Shown: positions 1-8,181, counted from the stretch's first letter. The stretch is DNA of 33,639 nt from Lawsonibacter sp. (GCA_022794495.1 JAAWEX010000004.1:1-33639), one strand, 5' to 3'. The notes: generated by a model from the sequence alone, not told the origin. Program-made: numbers and translations.

Positions 1-465
1 GTGTCCATCTGTACTTATCCCCCCAAGGGCATCCGGGGCTTCGGCCCCCTCCGGGCCATCGACTACGGCACCCGGAGCTTCCAGGAGTATGTGGAGACGG
101 TAGACCGGAGCTTTTTAAAGATCATGCAGTGCGAGCACGCCGAGTCAGTAAAAAACCTGGATGCCATCCTGGATGTCCCCGGGGTGGACGCCGTTATCTG
201 CGGCCCCATGGACCTGTCCGCCTCGGTGGGCAAGATGGGCAACTACTTTGACCCGGAAGTACTGGGATTGATGCAGACCATCATTGACAAGTGCAAGGCC
301 CACAACAAGCCCTTCGGCCTGTCCATCGGCGTGGACATGGAGCTGATCAAGTTCTGGCTGGACCGGGGCGCCAGCTTCCTGTCCATGGGCACCCCCCAGG
401 ATTACTTCCGCGAGATGAGCAAAACCGTGATCCAGCAGGCCCGCGCCATCGAGGCGCAGAGATAA
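1..465 (+). CDS. HpcH/HpaI-family aldolase, C-terminal part (cut by window edge)
   Basis: About 154 C-terminal residues of a class II (metal-dependent) 2-oxo-acid aldolase of the HpcH/HpaI family, which cleaves 2-keto-3-deoxy sugar acids or 4-hydroxy-2-oxo acids to pyruvate plus an aldehyde. The recognisable pieces are the YPPKGIRGFGP segment at the left edge, CGPMDLSASVG (residues 67-77, carrying the Asp that is a metal ligand in this family) and the TIM-barrel C-terminal strand with FLSMGTP. The family is usually about 250 residues, so roughly 100 are missing to the left; the GTG at base 1 is probably an internal Val codon and not a start. The TRAP transporter genes follow 31 bases downstream on the same strand, which suggests that the transporter brings in a sugar acid or dicarboxylate that this enzyme, or its partners, breaks down. 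The exact substrate cannot be read from the sequence. Confidence 0.88.
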   Translation: MSICTYPPKGIRGFGPLRAIDYGTRSFQEYVETVDRSFLKIMQCEHAESVKNLDAILDVPGVDAVICGPMDLSASVGKMGNYFDPEVLGLMQTIIDKCKAHNKPFGLSIGVDMELIKFWLDRGASFLSMGTPQDYFREMSKTVIQQARAIEAQR

Positions 466-496
466 ACTATGTGTCATGTAAAGGAGGGGAACCAAG

Positions 497-1027
497 TTGC
501 AGCAGAGCTATTTCTTTGGTAAACTGGTGCCCGGCGTAAAGCGGGGGGCGGAGACGGCCATCGATTGGATGTCGGTCTTCCTGCTCACCGGAATCTTCGT
601 CCTGGGCATCGCGCAGGTCTTCTGGCGGTGGATTTTAAAAAATCCCATCGTCTGGTCCGAGGAGCTGATTCAGCTGACCTATGTTTGGATCTGCTACCTG
701 GGCTGGACCATCGCCGAGCGCAAGGACTCCCACATCCGCATCACCGCCGTCTCCAACATGCTCCCCAGAGGCGCCCAGAAGTATCTCCAGGCCTTCAACC
801 ACATCCTTTGCATCGTGTTCTCTGTGCTGATGGTCTACTTCGGCATTAAGCTGGTAGGGGCCGGGCTGAAGCGCACCGCCGTCTCTTTCCCCCTGAACTA
901 CGCGGTGGTCTATGTCATGGGTCCCATCTGCAACGGCATCATTATCCTTTACGAGCTGGCCGGCCTGGTGGAGTGCTTCACCAAGGGCCCGCGGGACTAT
1001 AGAGAAAAAGGAGGGGATGAGGAATGA
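497..1027 (+). CDS. TRAP transporter small permease (DctQ-like)
   Basis: Small membrane subunit of a tripartite ATP-independent periplasmic (TRAP) transporter, 176 residues, the family's usual size, with four predicted membrane segments. The segment around residues 40-75 has the family hallmark of a Trp/Glu-rich membrane entry (FWRWILKNPIVWSEEL, then a YVWICYLGW helix and an ERKDSHIR loop). The start is TTG at 497, chosen because a strong AAGGAGGG site (481-488) lies at proper spacing and no ATG is available nearby. It ends in a 4-base ATGA overlap with the large permease gene, so the two are translationally coupled. It works with the downstream DctM and DctP proteins as a Na+- or H+-driven importer. 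Confidence 0.93.
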   Translation: MQQSYFFGKLVPGVKRGAETAIDWMSVFLLTGIFVLGIAQVFWRWILKNPIVWSEELIQLTYVWICYLGWTIAERKDSHIRITAVSNMLPRGAQKYLQAFNHILCIVFSVLMVYFGIKLVGAGLKRTAVSFPLNYAVVYVMGPICNGIIILYELAGLVECFTKGPRDYREKGGDEE

Positions 1028-2310
1028 GCGACGCTATGATAATCGTTTTGGTCGTGTTCGTTGTCCTGCTCTTCACCGGGCTCCCCCTGTATGTCAATCT
1101 GGGCCTGACGTCCTTCCTGTACATCTTCCTCACCGGAACGCCCCCCATGGTGGTAGTCCAGCGCATCACCCAGGCCTCTAACTCCTTCACCATGATCGCC
1201 GCCCCCTTCTTCATCCTGATGGGCAACCTGATGAACACCGGCGGCGTCACCCGAAAAATGTTCCGATTCGCAAATGTGCTGGTGGGCACCGTCCCCGGCG
1301 GCATGGGCCACGCCAATATCCTGTGCTCCGCCCTCTTCGCCGGTATGAGCGGCACCGCTGTGGCCGACGCGGGCGGCCTGGGCAACATCGAGATCCAGGC
1401 TATGCGCGAGGTGGGCTATGACGACGACTTCTCCTGCGCCGTCACCGCCGCCTCCTCCGTGCTGGGTCCCATCATCCCCCCCTCCCTGCCCATGGTCATC
1501 CTGGCCGTGACGGTGGGGGCCTCTGTGGGCCGCTGCTTTGTGGGCGGCATCATCCCCGGTATCCTCATCGCCGGCTCGCTGTGCACCATGGTGGCCATCT
1601 ACGCCAACAAGCGCCACTACCCCAAGAACCCCCGGCCCACCGCCCGCGTCGTCTGGGTCGCCTTTAAAGAGGCCTTCCTGGCCCTGATGGCCCCTGTCAT
1701 CCTCTTTGCCGCCATCTACACCGGCGTTGTCACCACCACCGAGGCCGCCATCGTGGCCGCCCTGTACTCGCTGATTATCGGCCTGTTCTCCTATCGGGAC
1801 CTGAAGTGGAAGGACATCCCCAAGATCATGCTCTCCACCTGCGAGACCACCGGCGTGGTGCTGGCCATCGTCATGACCGCCAACATCTTCGGCTACGTTC
1901 TCACTGTGGCCCAGATTCCCCAGGCCATCACCGCCGTCCTCACCAGCATCTCCAATAAGTTCCTGTTCTTGATTGTCATCAACCTGTTCCTGCTCTTTGT
2001 GGGCTGCTTTATGGAGGGCACCGCGGCCATCCTGATTCTGGGCCCCATCCTCATCCCCGCTATGATGGCAATGGGCGTGTCTGAGACCCAGGCCTGTCTC
2101 ATCATGATCCTGAACCTGATGATCGGCGTGGTCACGCCCCCTGTGGGCGTGGTACTCTATGTCACCTCCAATGTGGCGAAGGTATCCGCCAACCGGGTCA
2201 TCAAGGCCACCGTCCCCTTCCTGCTGCCCCTGTTTATCGTCCTGATGATTGTGACCTTTGTGCCCGCCGTCTCCGACTTCCTGCCCAACCTGGTCTACGG
2301 CGTCCAGTAA
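1024..2310 (+). CDS. TRAP transporter large permease (DctM-like)
   Basis: Large, ion-coupled transport subunit of the TRAP system, 428 residues with about twelve hydrophobic segments, the usual length. Family features are the N-terminal LFTGLPLYVNLGL helix, the glycine-rich segment GMSGTAVADAGGLGNIE (about residues 110-126), the VLGPIIPPSLPMVI stretch (about 146-159) and the C-terminal NLMIGVVTPPVGVVLYV motif (about 365-381). The start ATG overlaps the stop of the small permease by four bases and has a GGAGGGGATGAGGA-type site inside the preceding gene. Transport uses the cation gradient, not ATP, and substrate choice is set by the binding protein encoded next. Confidence 0.96.
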   Translation: MSDAMIIVLVVFVVLLFTGLPLYVNLGLTSFLYIFLTGTPPMVVVQRITQASNSFTMIAAPFFILMGNLMNTGGVTRKMFRFANVLVGTVPGGMGHANILCSALFAGMSGTAVADAGGLGNIEIQAMREVGYDDDFSCAVTAASSVLGPIIPPSLPMVILAVTVGASVGRCFVGGIIPGILIAGSLCTMVAIYANKRHYPKNPRPTARVVWVAFKEAFLALMAPVILFAAIYTGVVTTTEAAIVAALYSLIIGLFSYRDLKWKDIPKIMLSTCETTGVVLAIVMTANIFGYVLTVAQIPQAITAVLTSISNKFLFLIVINLFLLFVGCFMEGTAAILILGPILIPAMMAMGVSETQACLIMILNLMIGVVTPPVGVVLYVTSNVAKVSANRVIKATVPFLLPLFIVLMIVTFVPAVSDFLPNLVYGVQ

Positions 2311-2329
2311 TTTCCGCCGTCCCTTGGCA

Positions 2330-2353
2330 GTACCCGGTCCTCCGGACCGATAC
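2330..2353 (+). other. Intercistronic hairpin between TRAP permease and binding-protein genes
   Basis: CGGTCC (2335-2340) and GGACCG (2344-2349) pair across a TCC loop, with GTA/TAC extending the stem below a small mismatch. No U-run follows, so it is not a classical terminator. Such hairpins before binding-protein genes often protect the downstream mRNA and raise binding-protein level; that role is inferred here. Confidence 0.4.
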
Positions 2354-2391
2354 TGAATACATCCATCAAACTAAAAATGGAGGAAACGAAC

Positions 2392-3432
2392 ATGAAGAAA
2401 CTTCTCACAGCTGTTCTTGCCGCATGTATGGCCCTGTCTCTGGCCGCCTGCGGCGGAAACGCCAATCCCCCTGCCAACTCCGGCGCCAACTCTGGCTCCG
2501 GCTCCGGTACGCCCGCCGGCTCCAATCCCCCCGCCCCTCCCAGCAACACCAAGGTGGTTGAGCTCAAGTGGGGCTCCGTCCACCCTGAGACCCAGGTGGT
2601 CACTCAGATGATGATGAAGGCCATCGAAGAGATCAACGCCAACGCCGAGGGCATCCACATCACCGGCTATCCCAACGGCGTTCTGGGCGGCTCCTCCGAC
2701 CTGGTGGAGGGCGTCCAGGAGGGCCTGGTGGACATCATCACCGAGGGCCCCGCTCAGTTTGCCGCCTGGGTTCCTAAGGCCGCTCAGGTCGAGGCCCCCT
2801 ATCTGTGGCAGAGCGTAGAGCACATGCAGAAGGCCCTGAACGGCGGCTATAAGGACACCCTGAACGAGCTGTTCCAGAGCATCAACGTGCGCATCATGGG
2901 CTCCTTCTACTATGGCACCCGTCAGCTCACCGCCAACAAACCTGTCAACACCCTGGACGACCTGAAGGGCATGAAGATCCGCGTCCCCCAGAGCGACCTG
3001 TACGTGAAGATGGTCGAGGCCTGGGGCGCCGCCGCCACCCCCATGAACATCAACGAGCTGTATATGGCCCTGTCCACCGGCACCGTTGACGCCCAGGAGA
3101 ACCCCCTGACCACCTATGAGAGCTACAAGTTCTACGAGGTGGTGAAGAACGTCATCCTCACCGACCACATCATCTGCCCCAACATGATCTTCATCAACAA
3201 CGACGTTTGGAATGCCATGTCTGAGCACGACCAGCAGGTCGTCCAGACCGCCATCGACAACGCCGTGAAGTGGCAGGACGAGCAGATCATCGCCGCCGAG
3301 GAGACCCTGGCTGAGGATCTGAAGCAGTACGACGTGGTGGTCACCACCCCCGACGAGACCATCCGCGAGGCCACCATCCCCTACATCAAGCCCAGCATCG
3401 AGGACTGGGACTACATCCAGACTCTGGCCTGA
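2392..3432 (+). CDS. TRAP transporter solute-binding protein (DctP family), lipoprotein
   Basis: Extracytoplasmic substrate-capture subunit of the TRAP importer, 346 residues. A signal peptide (KKLLTAVLAACMALSL) ends in the lipobox LAAC with the lipidated Cys at residue 20, followed by a Gly/Ser/Pro/Asn-rich linker to about residue 50, as expected for a membrane-anchored protein of a Gram-positive cell. The DctP fold follows, including GMKIRVPQS, whose Arg is the family's carboxylate-binding residue, and ELYMALSTGTVDAQENP. The start is ATG 2392, with GGAGG at 2379-2383; an in-frame ATG at 2377 lies inside that ribosome binding site and is rejected. The conserved Arg and the aldolase neighbour favour an organic acid as ligand. 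A strong terminator follows. Confidence 0.95.
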   Translation: MKKLLTAVLAACMALSLAACGGNANPPANSGANSGSGSGTPAGSNPPAPPSNTKVVELKWGSVHPETQVVTQMMMKAIEEINANAEGIHITGYPNGVLGGSSDLVEGVQEGLVDIITEGPAQFAAWVPKAAQVEAPYLWQSVEHMQKALNGGYKDTLNELFQSINVRIMGSFYYGTRQLTANKPVNTLDDLKGMKIRVPQSDLYVKMVEAWGAAATPMNINELYMALSTGTVDAQENPLTTYESYKFYEVVKNVILTDHIICPNMIFINNDVWNAMSEHDQQVVQTAIDNAVKWQDEQIIAAEETLAEDLKQYDVVVTTPDETIREATIPYIKPSIEDWDYIQTLA

Positions 3433-3442
3433 TTCAACTCTT

Positions 3443-3481
3443 AAAACCCCCGCCGGGCGCTATACGCCCGGCGGGGGTTTT
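3443..3481 (+). terminator. Intrinsic terminator of the TRAP operon
   Basis: Perfect 17-bp inverted repeat (AAAACCCCCGCCGGGCG, loop CTATA, and its complement) ending in TTTT, 11 bases after the binding-protein stop codon. The A-run on the left arm means that it could also work on the other strand. Confidence 0.93.
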
Positions 3482-3499
3482 GCTGCGCCCTCCACGTGA

Positions 3500-4342
3500 C
3501 CGCCCATCCCGTGTCCTTATGAAACAGCGCCCCATGTGGTGGAGCCCAAATATCCCGGCGTGGTGGAGCGCTATGTTAATTTGGGCAGCTGCTATGCCAC
3601 AGAAGCCCTGTGGCCCCTGCGCCGGGAAATTATGGGCTGTATGGCGGGCTATAAGGGCTGCTATCAGCGGGCCTACCGCTGTCTGGGCGCGGCTGCGGAG
3701 ATTATGGAGGACCAGCGCTCCATTCTGCTCACCGACGCGCTGGCCCAGAAGCTGGCCAAGCGGGCCCATGGCATTCTGGCCCGGGAGGTCCCCCGGCGCA
3801 GGACAGAGCGTCCCGGCCTGGTCAAGCAGCGCTTTTTGGGCGCGGTGACCCACCGGGGCCCTGTCTGTCTATACAACACCGCCCTTGCGCAATGCGGCAA
3901 GGTATATGAGCTGACAGACAGCTGTTCCCTGGCACACGACCTGCTCATCCATCTCCTGGCCGGAATCACCGCCAACGGCTACGACCTGGTAGCCTGTCCT
4001 GACCCCATGGCCCCTGACCGCCTGGCCCATCTGCTGGTCCCCCAGCTGGAGCTGGCCTTCCTGACCGCCTCCCCCTTGTACTCCTTCCCCTGCAAGCCCT
4101 ACCGCCGCATCCGCCTGGACACAGCCGCGGACAGCGAGATACTGCGCCGCAGCCGTCCCCGTCTCCGGTTTGCCAAAAAGGTATCCGCCGCCCTGGTGGA
4201 CGAGGCGGTGTCCTCTCTGGCCCAGGCCAAGGCCATGCACGACAGCCTGGAGGCTATCTACAACCCCCACGTGGACTTCAGCCTGGTAGACAGCACCGCC
4301 CGGGCCGTCTGGGATGAGATACAGTCCTTCCAAGTGGAGTAG
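3500..4342 (+). pseudogene. Remnant of a two-P-loop ATPase (PRK06851-like), N-terminus missing
   Basis: The reading frame resembles, from memory of the family, the second half of a clostridial two-domain P-loop ATPase of about 370 residues (PRK06851 family). Recognisable pieces are TAPHVVEPKYPGVVERYVNLG, VKQRFLGAVTHRGPV and the C-terminal QAKAMHDSLEAIYNPHVDFS. The only available start is GTG 3536, with no ribosome binding site; family-like residues (ETAPH) continue upstream of it until an in-frame TGA at 3497-3499, just after the TRAP terminator. The whole first domain with its Walker A motif is therefore lost. Where the second Walker A would be expected (residues about 123-137 counted from 3536) the sequence reads VYELTDSCSLAHDLL, with no GxxGxGKS. 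I read it as a truncated, decayed copy; a short surviving protein without ATPase activity is the alternative. Confidence 0.6.
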
Positions 4343-4416
4343 CACGGCACACAGGCCCTCCCGGCCAAGCGCATTCGCTCCGTGGCAGGTAAGCCATATG
4401 TTTTCAATAAAATAGA

Positions 4417-4446
4417 TTGACAAGCCTATCAAAGAACTGTTAAAGT
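4417..4446 (+). promoter_or_regulatory. Candidate sigma70 promoter for the K+ channel gene
   Basis: TTGACA (4417-4422), an 18-base spacer and TAAAGT (4441-4446). The -35 box is perfect and the -10 box is weak. It lies in an AT-rich stretch directly before the channel gene. Confidence 0.5.
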
Positions 4447-4473
4447 GTAGAGAGACAACACAGCGTCGGGAGC

Positions 4474-5697
4474 GTGGACAGGACTATGGCAGACAATGAC
4501 AGCTGGCTTCAGCGCAGGAAGCGAATTTCAGAGATTATTGAGGTAGGCTCCTCAGGGGACTGGATCAGCCGGTTTTACGATCTGGTCAACTCAACATCCA
4601 TTGTACTCAATCTGGTGGTCAGCGTGCTGTATACCTTCGAGTCATTTCGTGGGGCTTTCGGTGGGATACTGCTCAGCGTGGAGACGGTCACTGTGGCCTT
4701 CTTCGCCGCAGACTACCTCTTGCGGCTGTGGACTGCCCGGTTTCTCTTCCCCAAGCAGACCCGGCTGAAGGCCCTCTGGAGCTACACAACCTCCTTCAGC
4801 GGGCTGGTGGACCTGCTCTCCTTCCTGCCCTACTACCTGCCCATCTTCTTCCCCTCAGGGGCGGTCGCCTTCCGGATGTTCCGGGTGGTGCGCATTTTCC
4901 GTCTGTTTCGCATCAACGCCTACTACGACTCCCTAAACGTAATCACCGAGGTCATCGCCAGCAAGCGACAGCAGCTGGTATCCTCTGTGTTCATCATCCT
5001 GATCCTCATGCTGGCCTCCAGCCTGTGTATGTACAGCCTGGAGCACGAGGCCCAGCCCGAGGTGTTCACCAACGCCTTCTCCGGCATCTGGTGGGCAGTA
5101 TCCACCCTGCTCACGGTGGGCTATGGCGACATCTACCCTGTCACCAATATGGGGAAGCTGTTCAGCATTGTCATTACCTTCCTGGGGGTAGGCATGGTGG
5201 CCATCCCCACCGGCATCATCTCCGCCGGCTTTGTGGACCAGTACTCCCGCATCAAGCGCATCAGCGAATATGGCAACGAGGCCGACGTCCACTTTATCAA
5301 GGTCCATCTCACTGAGCGGGACCGCTGGTCCGGGCAGACCGTCCAGTCTCTGGGCCTGCCCTCCGGCATCATTGTGGCCGCCATCCAGCGGGACGGGCAG
5401 ATTGTGGTACCCAGAGGCAATGTGGCTCTGCTCCCCGGCGATACCCTGGTCCTGGGGGCATCTGCGGTGGGCGGCGACAAGCACATCGACCTGAAAGAGG
5501 TGGTCCTGCGCAAGCAGCACCACTGGAACGGCCTGGCCATCCGCGATCTGGATATCTCCCGCCAGACCATTATCGTCATGGTCAAGCGGGGCGGCAAGAT
5601 TTTAATCCCCAACGGCAGCCTGGTCCTCCAGGAGGGGGACAACATCATCCTATACACCCAAACCCACCTGCGGGATGCCAGCACCATCGAGGTTTAG
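4474..5697 (+). CDS. Voltage-gated K+ channel with two TrkA_C domains
   Basis: Six-segment Kv-type potassium channel of 407 residues. S1-S3 span about 40-125; S4 is FRMFRVVRIFRLFR (133-146) with Arg at every third position, the voltage-sensor pattern; the pore helix and the selectivity filter TVGYGD (214-219) lie between S5 and S6. Unlike the usual bacterial KCH/Trk proteins there is no Rossmann TrkA_N domain with GxGxxG; S6 runs into two consecutive TrkA_C (RCK_C) modules at about 272-330 and 339-397, each with a conserved PGD/EGD turn. TrkA_C domains bind small regulators such as cyclic dinucleotides in other K+ transport proteins, so ligand control is a reasonable inference. Start is GTG 4474 or ATG 4486; neither has a strong ribosome binding site. 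It is a single-gene unit with its own promoter and terminator. Confidence 0.92.
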   Translation: MDRTMADNDSWLQRRKRISEIIEVGSSGDWISRFYDLVNSTSIVLNLVVSVLYTFESFRGAFGGILLSVETVTVAFFAADYLLRLWTARFLFPKQTRLKALWSYTTSFSGLVDLLSFLPYYLPIFFPSGAVAFRMFRVVRIFRLFRINAYYDSLNVITEVIASKRQQLVSSVFIILILMLASSLCMYSLEHEAQPEVFTNAFSGIWWAVSTLLTVGYGDIYPVTNMGKLFSIVITFLGVGMVAIPTGIISAGFVDQYSRIKRISEYGNEADVHFIKVHLTERDRWSGQTVQSLGLPSGIIVAAIQRDGQIVVPRGNVALLPGDTLVLGASAVGGDKHIDLKEVVLRKQHHWNGLAIRDLDISRQTIIVMVKRGGKILIPNGSLVLQEGDNIILYTQTHLRDASTIEV

Positions 5698-5699
5698 GC

Positions 5700-5740
5700 A
5701 AAAAGCGGCCCGCCCCATCGGGGCGGGCCCTCTGCTTTTT
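5700..5740. terminator. Bidirectional terminator between K+ channel and chrA pair
   Basis: GGCCCGCCCC (5707-5716), loop ATC, and the perfect complement (5720-5729), with an A-run on the left and TTTTT on the right. It sits between convergent genes and can serve both; its T-run reaches into the stop codon of the chrA-like gene at 5739. Confidence 0.88.
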
Positions 5741-6326
5741 AAAGCTGGAATACTGCGCCGACGGCGGCCGCCGCCGCGATAAAGGCCACCGGGTGCAGCT
5801 TTTTCAAGGGGGTATAGCGCATACAGACAAACACGGCCACGGCCAGAATCAGGGCGGGCCAGTGGACCACAAACACACAGCGCTCCCCACCCTGGAAGGT
5901 AAACAGCACCGACAGGGCCACGCTCAGTCCAGCCGAGGCGATCAAAGCGGTGGAGGCGGGCCGCAGGCCGGAAAAGACGGCGTCCACCGTTCTCGACTGG
6001 CGGAATTTTTGTAAAAACCCGGCGATCACGATAATAACGATGACGGAGGGGGTAATGAGGCCCAGGGTGGCCAGCACCGCGCCCGCCGCGCCGCCCAGCG
6101 GCCCTCCCGCCAGACTGCCCGCCTGGAAGCCCACATAGGTGGCCATATTCACCCCCATAGGGCCAGGGGTGGACTCGGACACGGCAATCATGGTGGTCAG
6201 GTCCACGTCGGTAAACCAGCCCGTCCGGACCCCCATGTCCTGGAGGAAGGGGATGGTCGCCAGCCCGCCTCCCACGGCGAAGAGGCCCACCTTGGCAAAC
6301 TCAAAAAACAGCCGCAAAAAGATCAT
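5739..6326 (-). CDS. Short-chain ChrA-family chromate transporter, second subunit
   Basis: Half-size member of the chromate ion transporter (CHR) family, 195 residues with about five or six membrane segments. It carries the family motif FAKVGLFAVGGGLATIP near the N-terminus and the SESTPGPMGVNMATYVGF segment at about 49-66. In Firmicutes such half-length proteins come as tandem pairs of opposite topology that together make one transporter. The start is ATG 6326, which overlaps the stop of the preceding gene by four bases (ATGA); the longer in-frame extension to 6494 lies wholly inside the neighbour and is rejected. The native substrate in a gut anaerobe need not be chromate; sulfate-like or other anions are possible. 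Confidence 0.92.
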   Translation of the reverse strand: MIFLRLFFEFAKVGLFAVGGGLATIPFLQDMGVRTGWFTDVDLTTMIAVSESTPGPMGVNMATYVGFQAGSLAGGPLGGAAGAVLATLGLITPSVIVIIVIAGFLQKFRQSRTVDAVFSGLRPASTALIASAGLSVALSVLFTFQGGERCVFVVHWPALILAVAVFVCMRYTPLKKLHPVAFIAAAAAVGAVFQL

Positions 6327-6928
6327 TTCCCCGCACCGCCTTTCTTCCTTCCGAAGAGCAGAAAGCCCGCCGCTCCCGCCAGCACGATAAGCGCCGCCGG
6401 GGAGGTGACCAGGTCCAGCGCCTGTCCCAGCGCCCCATAGGCCCCGGCGCCGAAATTGCCCAAACTCCCCGCCGCCGCCAGGACCAGCACGCACAGGAAA
6501 ATGGCCACAGCCGCGCCGTTTTTCAGGGTGCTCTTCCCCAGCTTCAGCACACTGGCGGCGATGAGGGCCACCACAGCGGCGTTGATGCCCGCCAGGGCGT
6601 GCTGAACCACCGGGATATCAGCGAAGTTGGACAGAAACGCGGCGATGACGGTGATAATGACCAGAGAAGGAAACACCACCCCCAGGGTGGTCAGAACGCC
6701 GCCCAGGACGCCCTTGTGCTTGCAGCCCACAAAGGTGGCGGTGTTGACGGCGATAATGCCGGGAGTACACTGGCCCACAGCGAAGTAGTCGGTGAGCTCC
6801 TCGTCGGTGGCCCAGCCCTTCTTTTCCACCACCTCCCGCTGGAGAATGGGCAGCATGGCATAGCCGCCCCCGAAGGTACACACCCCCACCTTAGCGAAGG
6901 TGAGGAACAGATCCAGGTAGATGTTCAA
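6323..6928 (-). CDS. Short-chain ChrA-family chromate transporter, first subunit
   Basis: The partner half-size CHR protein, 201 residues. It shows the matching N-terminal motif FAKVGVCTFGGGYAMLPIL and the FAVGQCTPGIIAVNTATFVG segment, followed by three or four further hydrophobic helices and a short basic tail. The start is TTG 6928: GGGAG lies nine bases upstream on the minus strand and the nearby ATG and GTG codons are out of frame. It overlaps the second subunit by four bases, so the pair is translationally coupled. It sits 91 bases after ychF on the same strand, separated by a palindromic repeat, so it may be read from the ychF promoter. Confidence 0.92.
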   Translation of the reverse strand: MNIYLDLFLTFAKVGVCTFGGGYAMLPILQREVVEKKGWATDEELTDYFAVGQCTPGIIAVNTATFVGCKHKGVLGGVLTTLGVVFPSLVIITVIAAFLSNFADIPVVQHALAGINAAVVALIAASVLKLGKSTLKNGAAVAIFLCVLVLAAAGSLGNFGAGAYGALGQALDLVTSPAALIVLAGAAGFLLFGRKKGGAGK

Positions 6929-6951
6929 CTGGTTTCACTCCCATTGATTTG

Positions 6952-7017
6952 TGTAGGGCCGCCGCCCTCAACGGCCCGTTCCATAACAGCGGGCCGGCCA
7001 GCGGGCCAGCCCCTGCA
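6952..7017. repeat. Palindromic intergenic repeat, GTAGGG family
   Basis: The element begins TGTAGGG and ends CCCCTGCA, so its ends are inverted copies, with GC-rich internal palindromes such as GGGCCGGCC. It belongs with similar elements at 8248, 15362, 16716 and 20757 and fills almost the whole gap between ychF and chrA. Confidence 0.5.
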
Positions 7018-7019
7018 AG

Positions 7020-8108
7020 TTATACATTAAACCGGAACAGGATAATATCCCCGTCCTTCACCACATACTCCTTGCCCTCAGAGCGGATGAGGCCCTTCTC
7101 CCGGGCGGCAGCCATAGCGCCGCAGCTCATCAAGTCGTCGTAGGAGATGACCTCGGCCCGGATAAAGCCCCGCTCGAAGTCGGAGTGAATCTTGCCCGCC
7201 GCCTGGGGGGCCTTGGTGCCTCGGGTGATGGTCCAGGCGCGGCACTCGTCCTCGCCGGAGGTGAGGTAGGAGATGAGACCCAGCAGGGTATAGCTGGCCT
7301 TCACCAGCCGGTCCAGGCCGGACTCCGCCACCCCCAGATCATCCAGAAACATCTGCTTCTCCTCCCCGTCCAGCTGGGCAATCTCCTCTTCCAGCTTGGC
7401 GCACACGGGGATGACCTGGGCCCCCTGCTCCCTCGCCCGCTGCTCCACCTGCTGGTAGTAGGGGACGGCAGAGGGGTTGGAGAAGCCGTCCTCATCCAGG
7501 TTGGCGGCATAGATCACCGGCTTGAGGGACAACAGCTCGCAGTCGGGATACTCTGCGGCGATGTCCACCTCGGTGTAGCTCCGGGCGGACTTTCCGTCGT
7601 TGAGCCAGTCCCGCAGGCCCTCGAAGTCGGCGGCCTCCTGGAGAAACTTCTTGTCCCCCTTTGCCGCCTTTTTTGCCTTGTCAATCCGCCGCTCCACCAT
7701 CTCCAGATCGGCCATGACCAGCTCCAGGTCGATGGTGTCCATATCCCGGACGGGGTCGGTGCTGCCCTCTACATGGATGACGTTGTCGTCGTCGAAGCAG
7801 CGGACCACATGGACGATGGCGTCGGTCATGCGGATGTTCCCCAAAAATTTGTTGCCCAGGCCCTCGCCCCGGCTGGCCCCCTTCACCAGGCCGGCGATGT
7901 CCACAAACTCGATCACCGCCGAGGTGGTCTTTTTGGGGCGGTACATCTCAGACAGCCGGTCCAGCCGGGCGTCGGGCACCGCCACCATGCCCACGTTGGG
8001 GTCGATGGTGCAGAAGGGGTAGTTAGCGCTCTCGGCGCCGGCGTTGGTAATGGCGTTGAACAGAGTGGATTTCCCAACATTTGGAAGACCCACGATTCCC
8101 AATTTCAT
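7020..8108 (-). CDS. ychF: Redox-regulated ATPase YchF (Ola1 family)
   Basis: Universally conserved Obg-family ATPase of 362 residues, the standard length, which associates with ribosomes and with stress responses in bacteria. G1 is GLPNVGKST (7-15), G3 is DIAG (70-73) and the G4 position reads NLDE (203-206) in place of NKxD, the change that makes YchF prefer ATP over GTP. CFDDDNVIHVEG (about 104-115) is a family signature. A TGS domain fills the C-terminus (about 279-361), ending VKDGDIILFRFNV as usual. Start ATG 8108 has a GAGGAG-type site on the minus strand. A strong promoter lies 45-75 bases upstream. Nothing looks damaged. Confidence 0.98.
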   Translation of the reverse strand: MKLGIVGLPNVGKSTLFNAITNAGAESANYPFCTIDPNVGMVAVPDARLDRLSEMYRPKKTTSAVIEFVDIAGLVKGASRGEGLGNKFLGNIRMTDAIVHVVRCFDDDNVIHVEGSTDPVRDMDTIDLELVMADLEMVERRIDKAKKAAKGDKKFLQEAADFEGLRDWLNDGKSARSYTEVDIAAEYPDCELLSLKPVIYAANLDEDGFSNPSAVPYYQQVEQRAREQGAQVIPVCAKLEEEIAQLDGEEKQMFLDDLGVAESGLDRLVKASYTLLGLISYLTSGEDECRAWTITRGTKAPQAAGKIHSDFERGFIRAEVISYDDLMSCGAMAAAREKGLIRSEGKEYVVKDGDIILFRFNV

Positions 8109-8152
8109 GGCGGACTCCTCTTTTCCTCTTATTTTTCCAAGTCAGCCCAAAT

Positions 8153-8181
8153 ATTATATCCGGTTTGGCCCCAGGATGCAA
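8153..8181 (-). promoter_or_regulatory. Sigma70 promoter of ychF
   Basis: On the minus strand TTGCAT (8181-8176), a 17-base spacer and a perfect TATAAT (8158-8153). The -35 box is preceded by CCTC, making CCTCTTGCAT, identical to the -35 region at 20380 and 21131. Confidence 0.85.

Noticed and set aside
997-1617. 206-codon minus-strand frame opposite the TRAP permeases
   Set aside because: His/Asp/Gly-rich shadow of dctQ/dctM with no ribosome binding site.
2377-2391. ATG 2377 as start of the TRAP binding protein
   Set aside because: It lies within the GGAGG ribosome binding site for ATG 2392, which directly opens the lipoprotein signal peptide.
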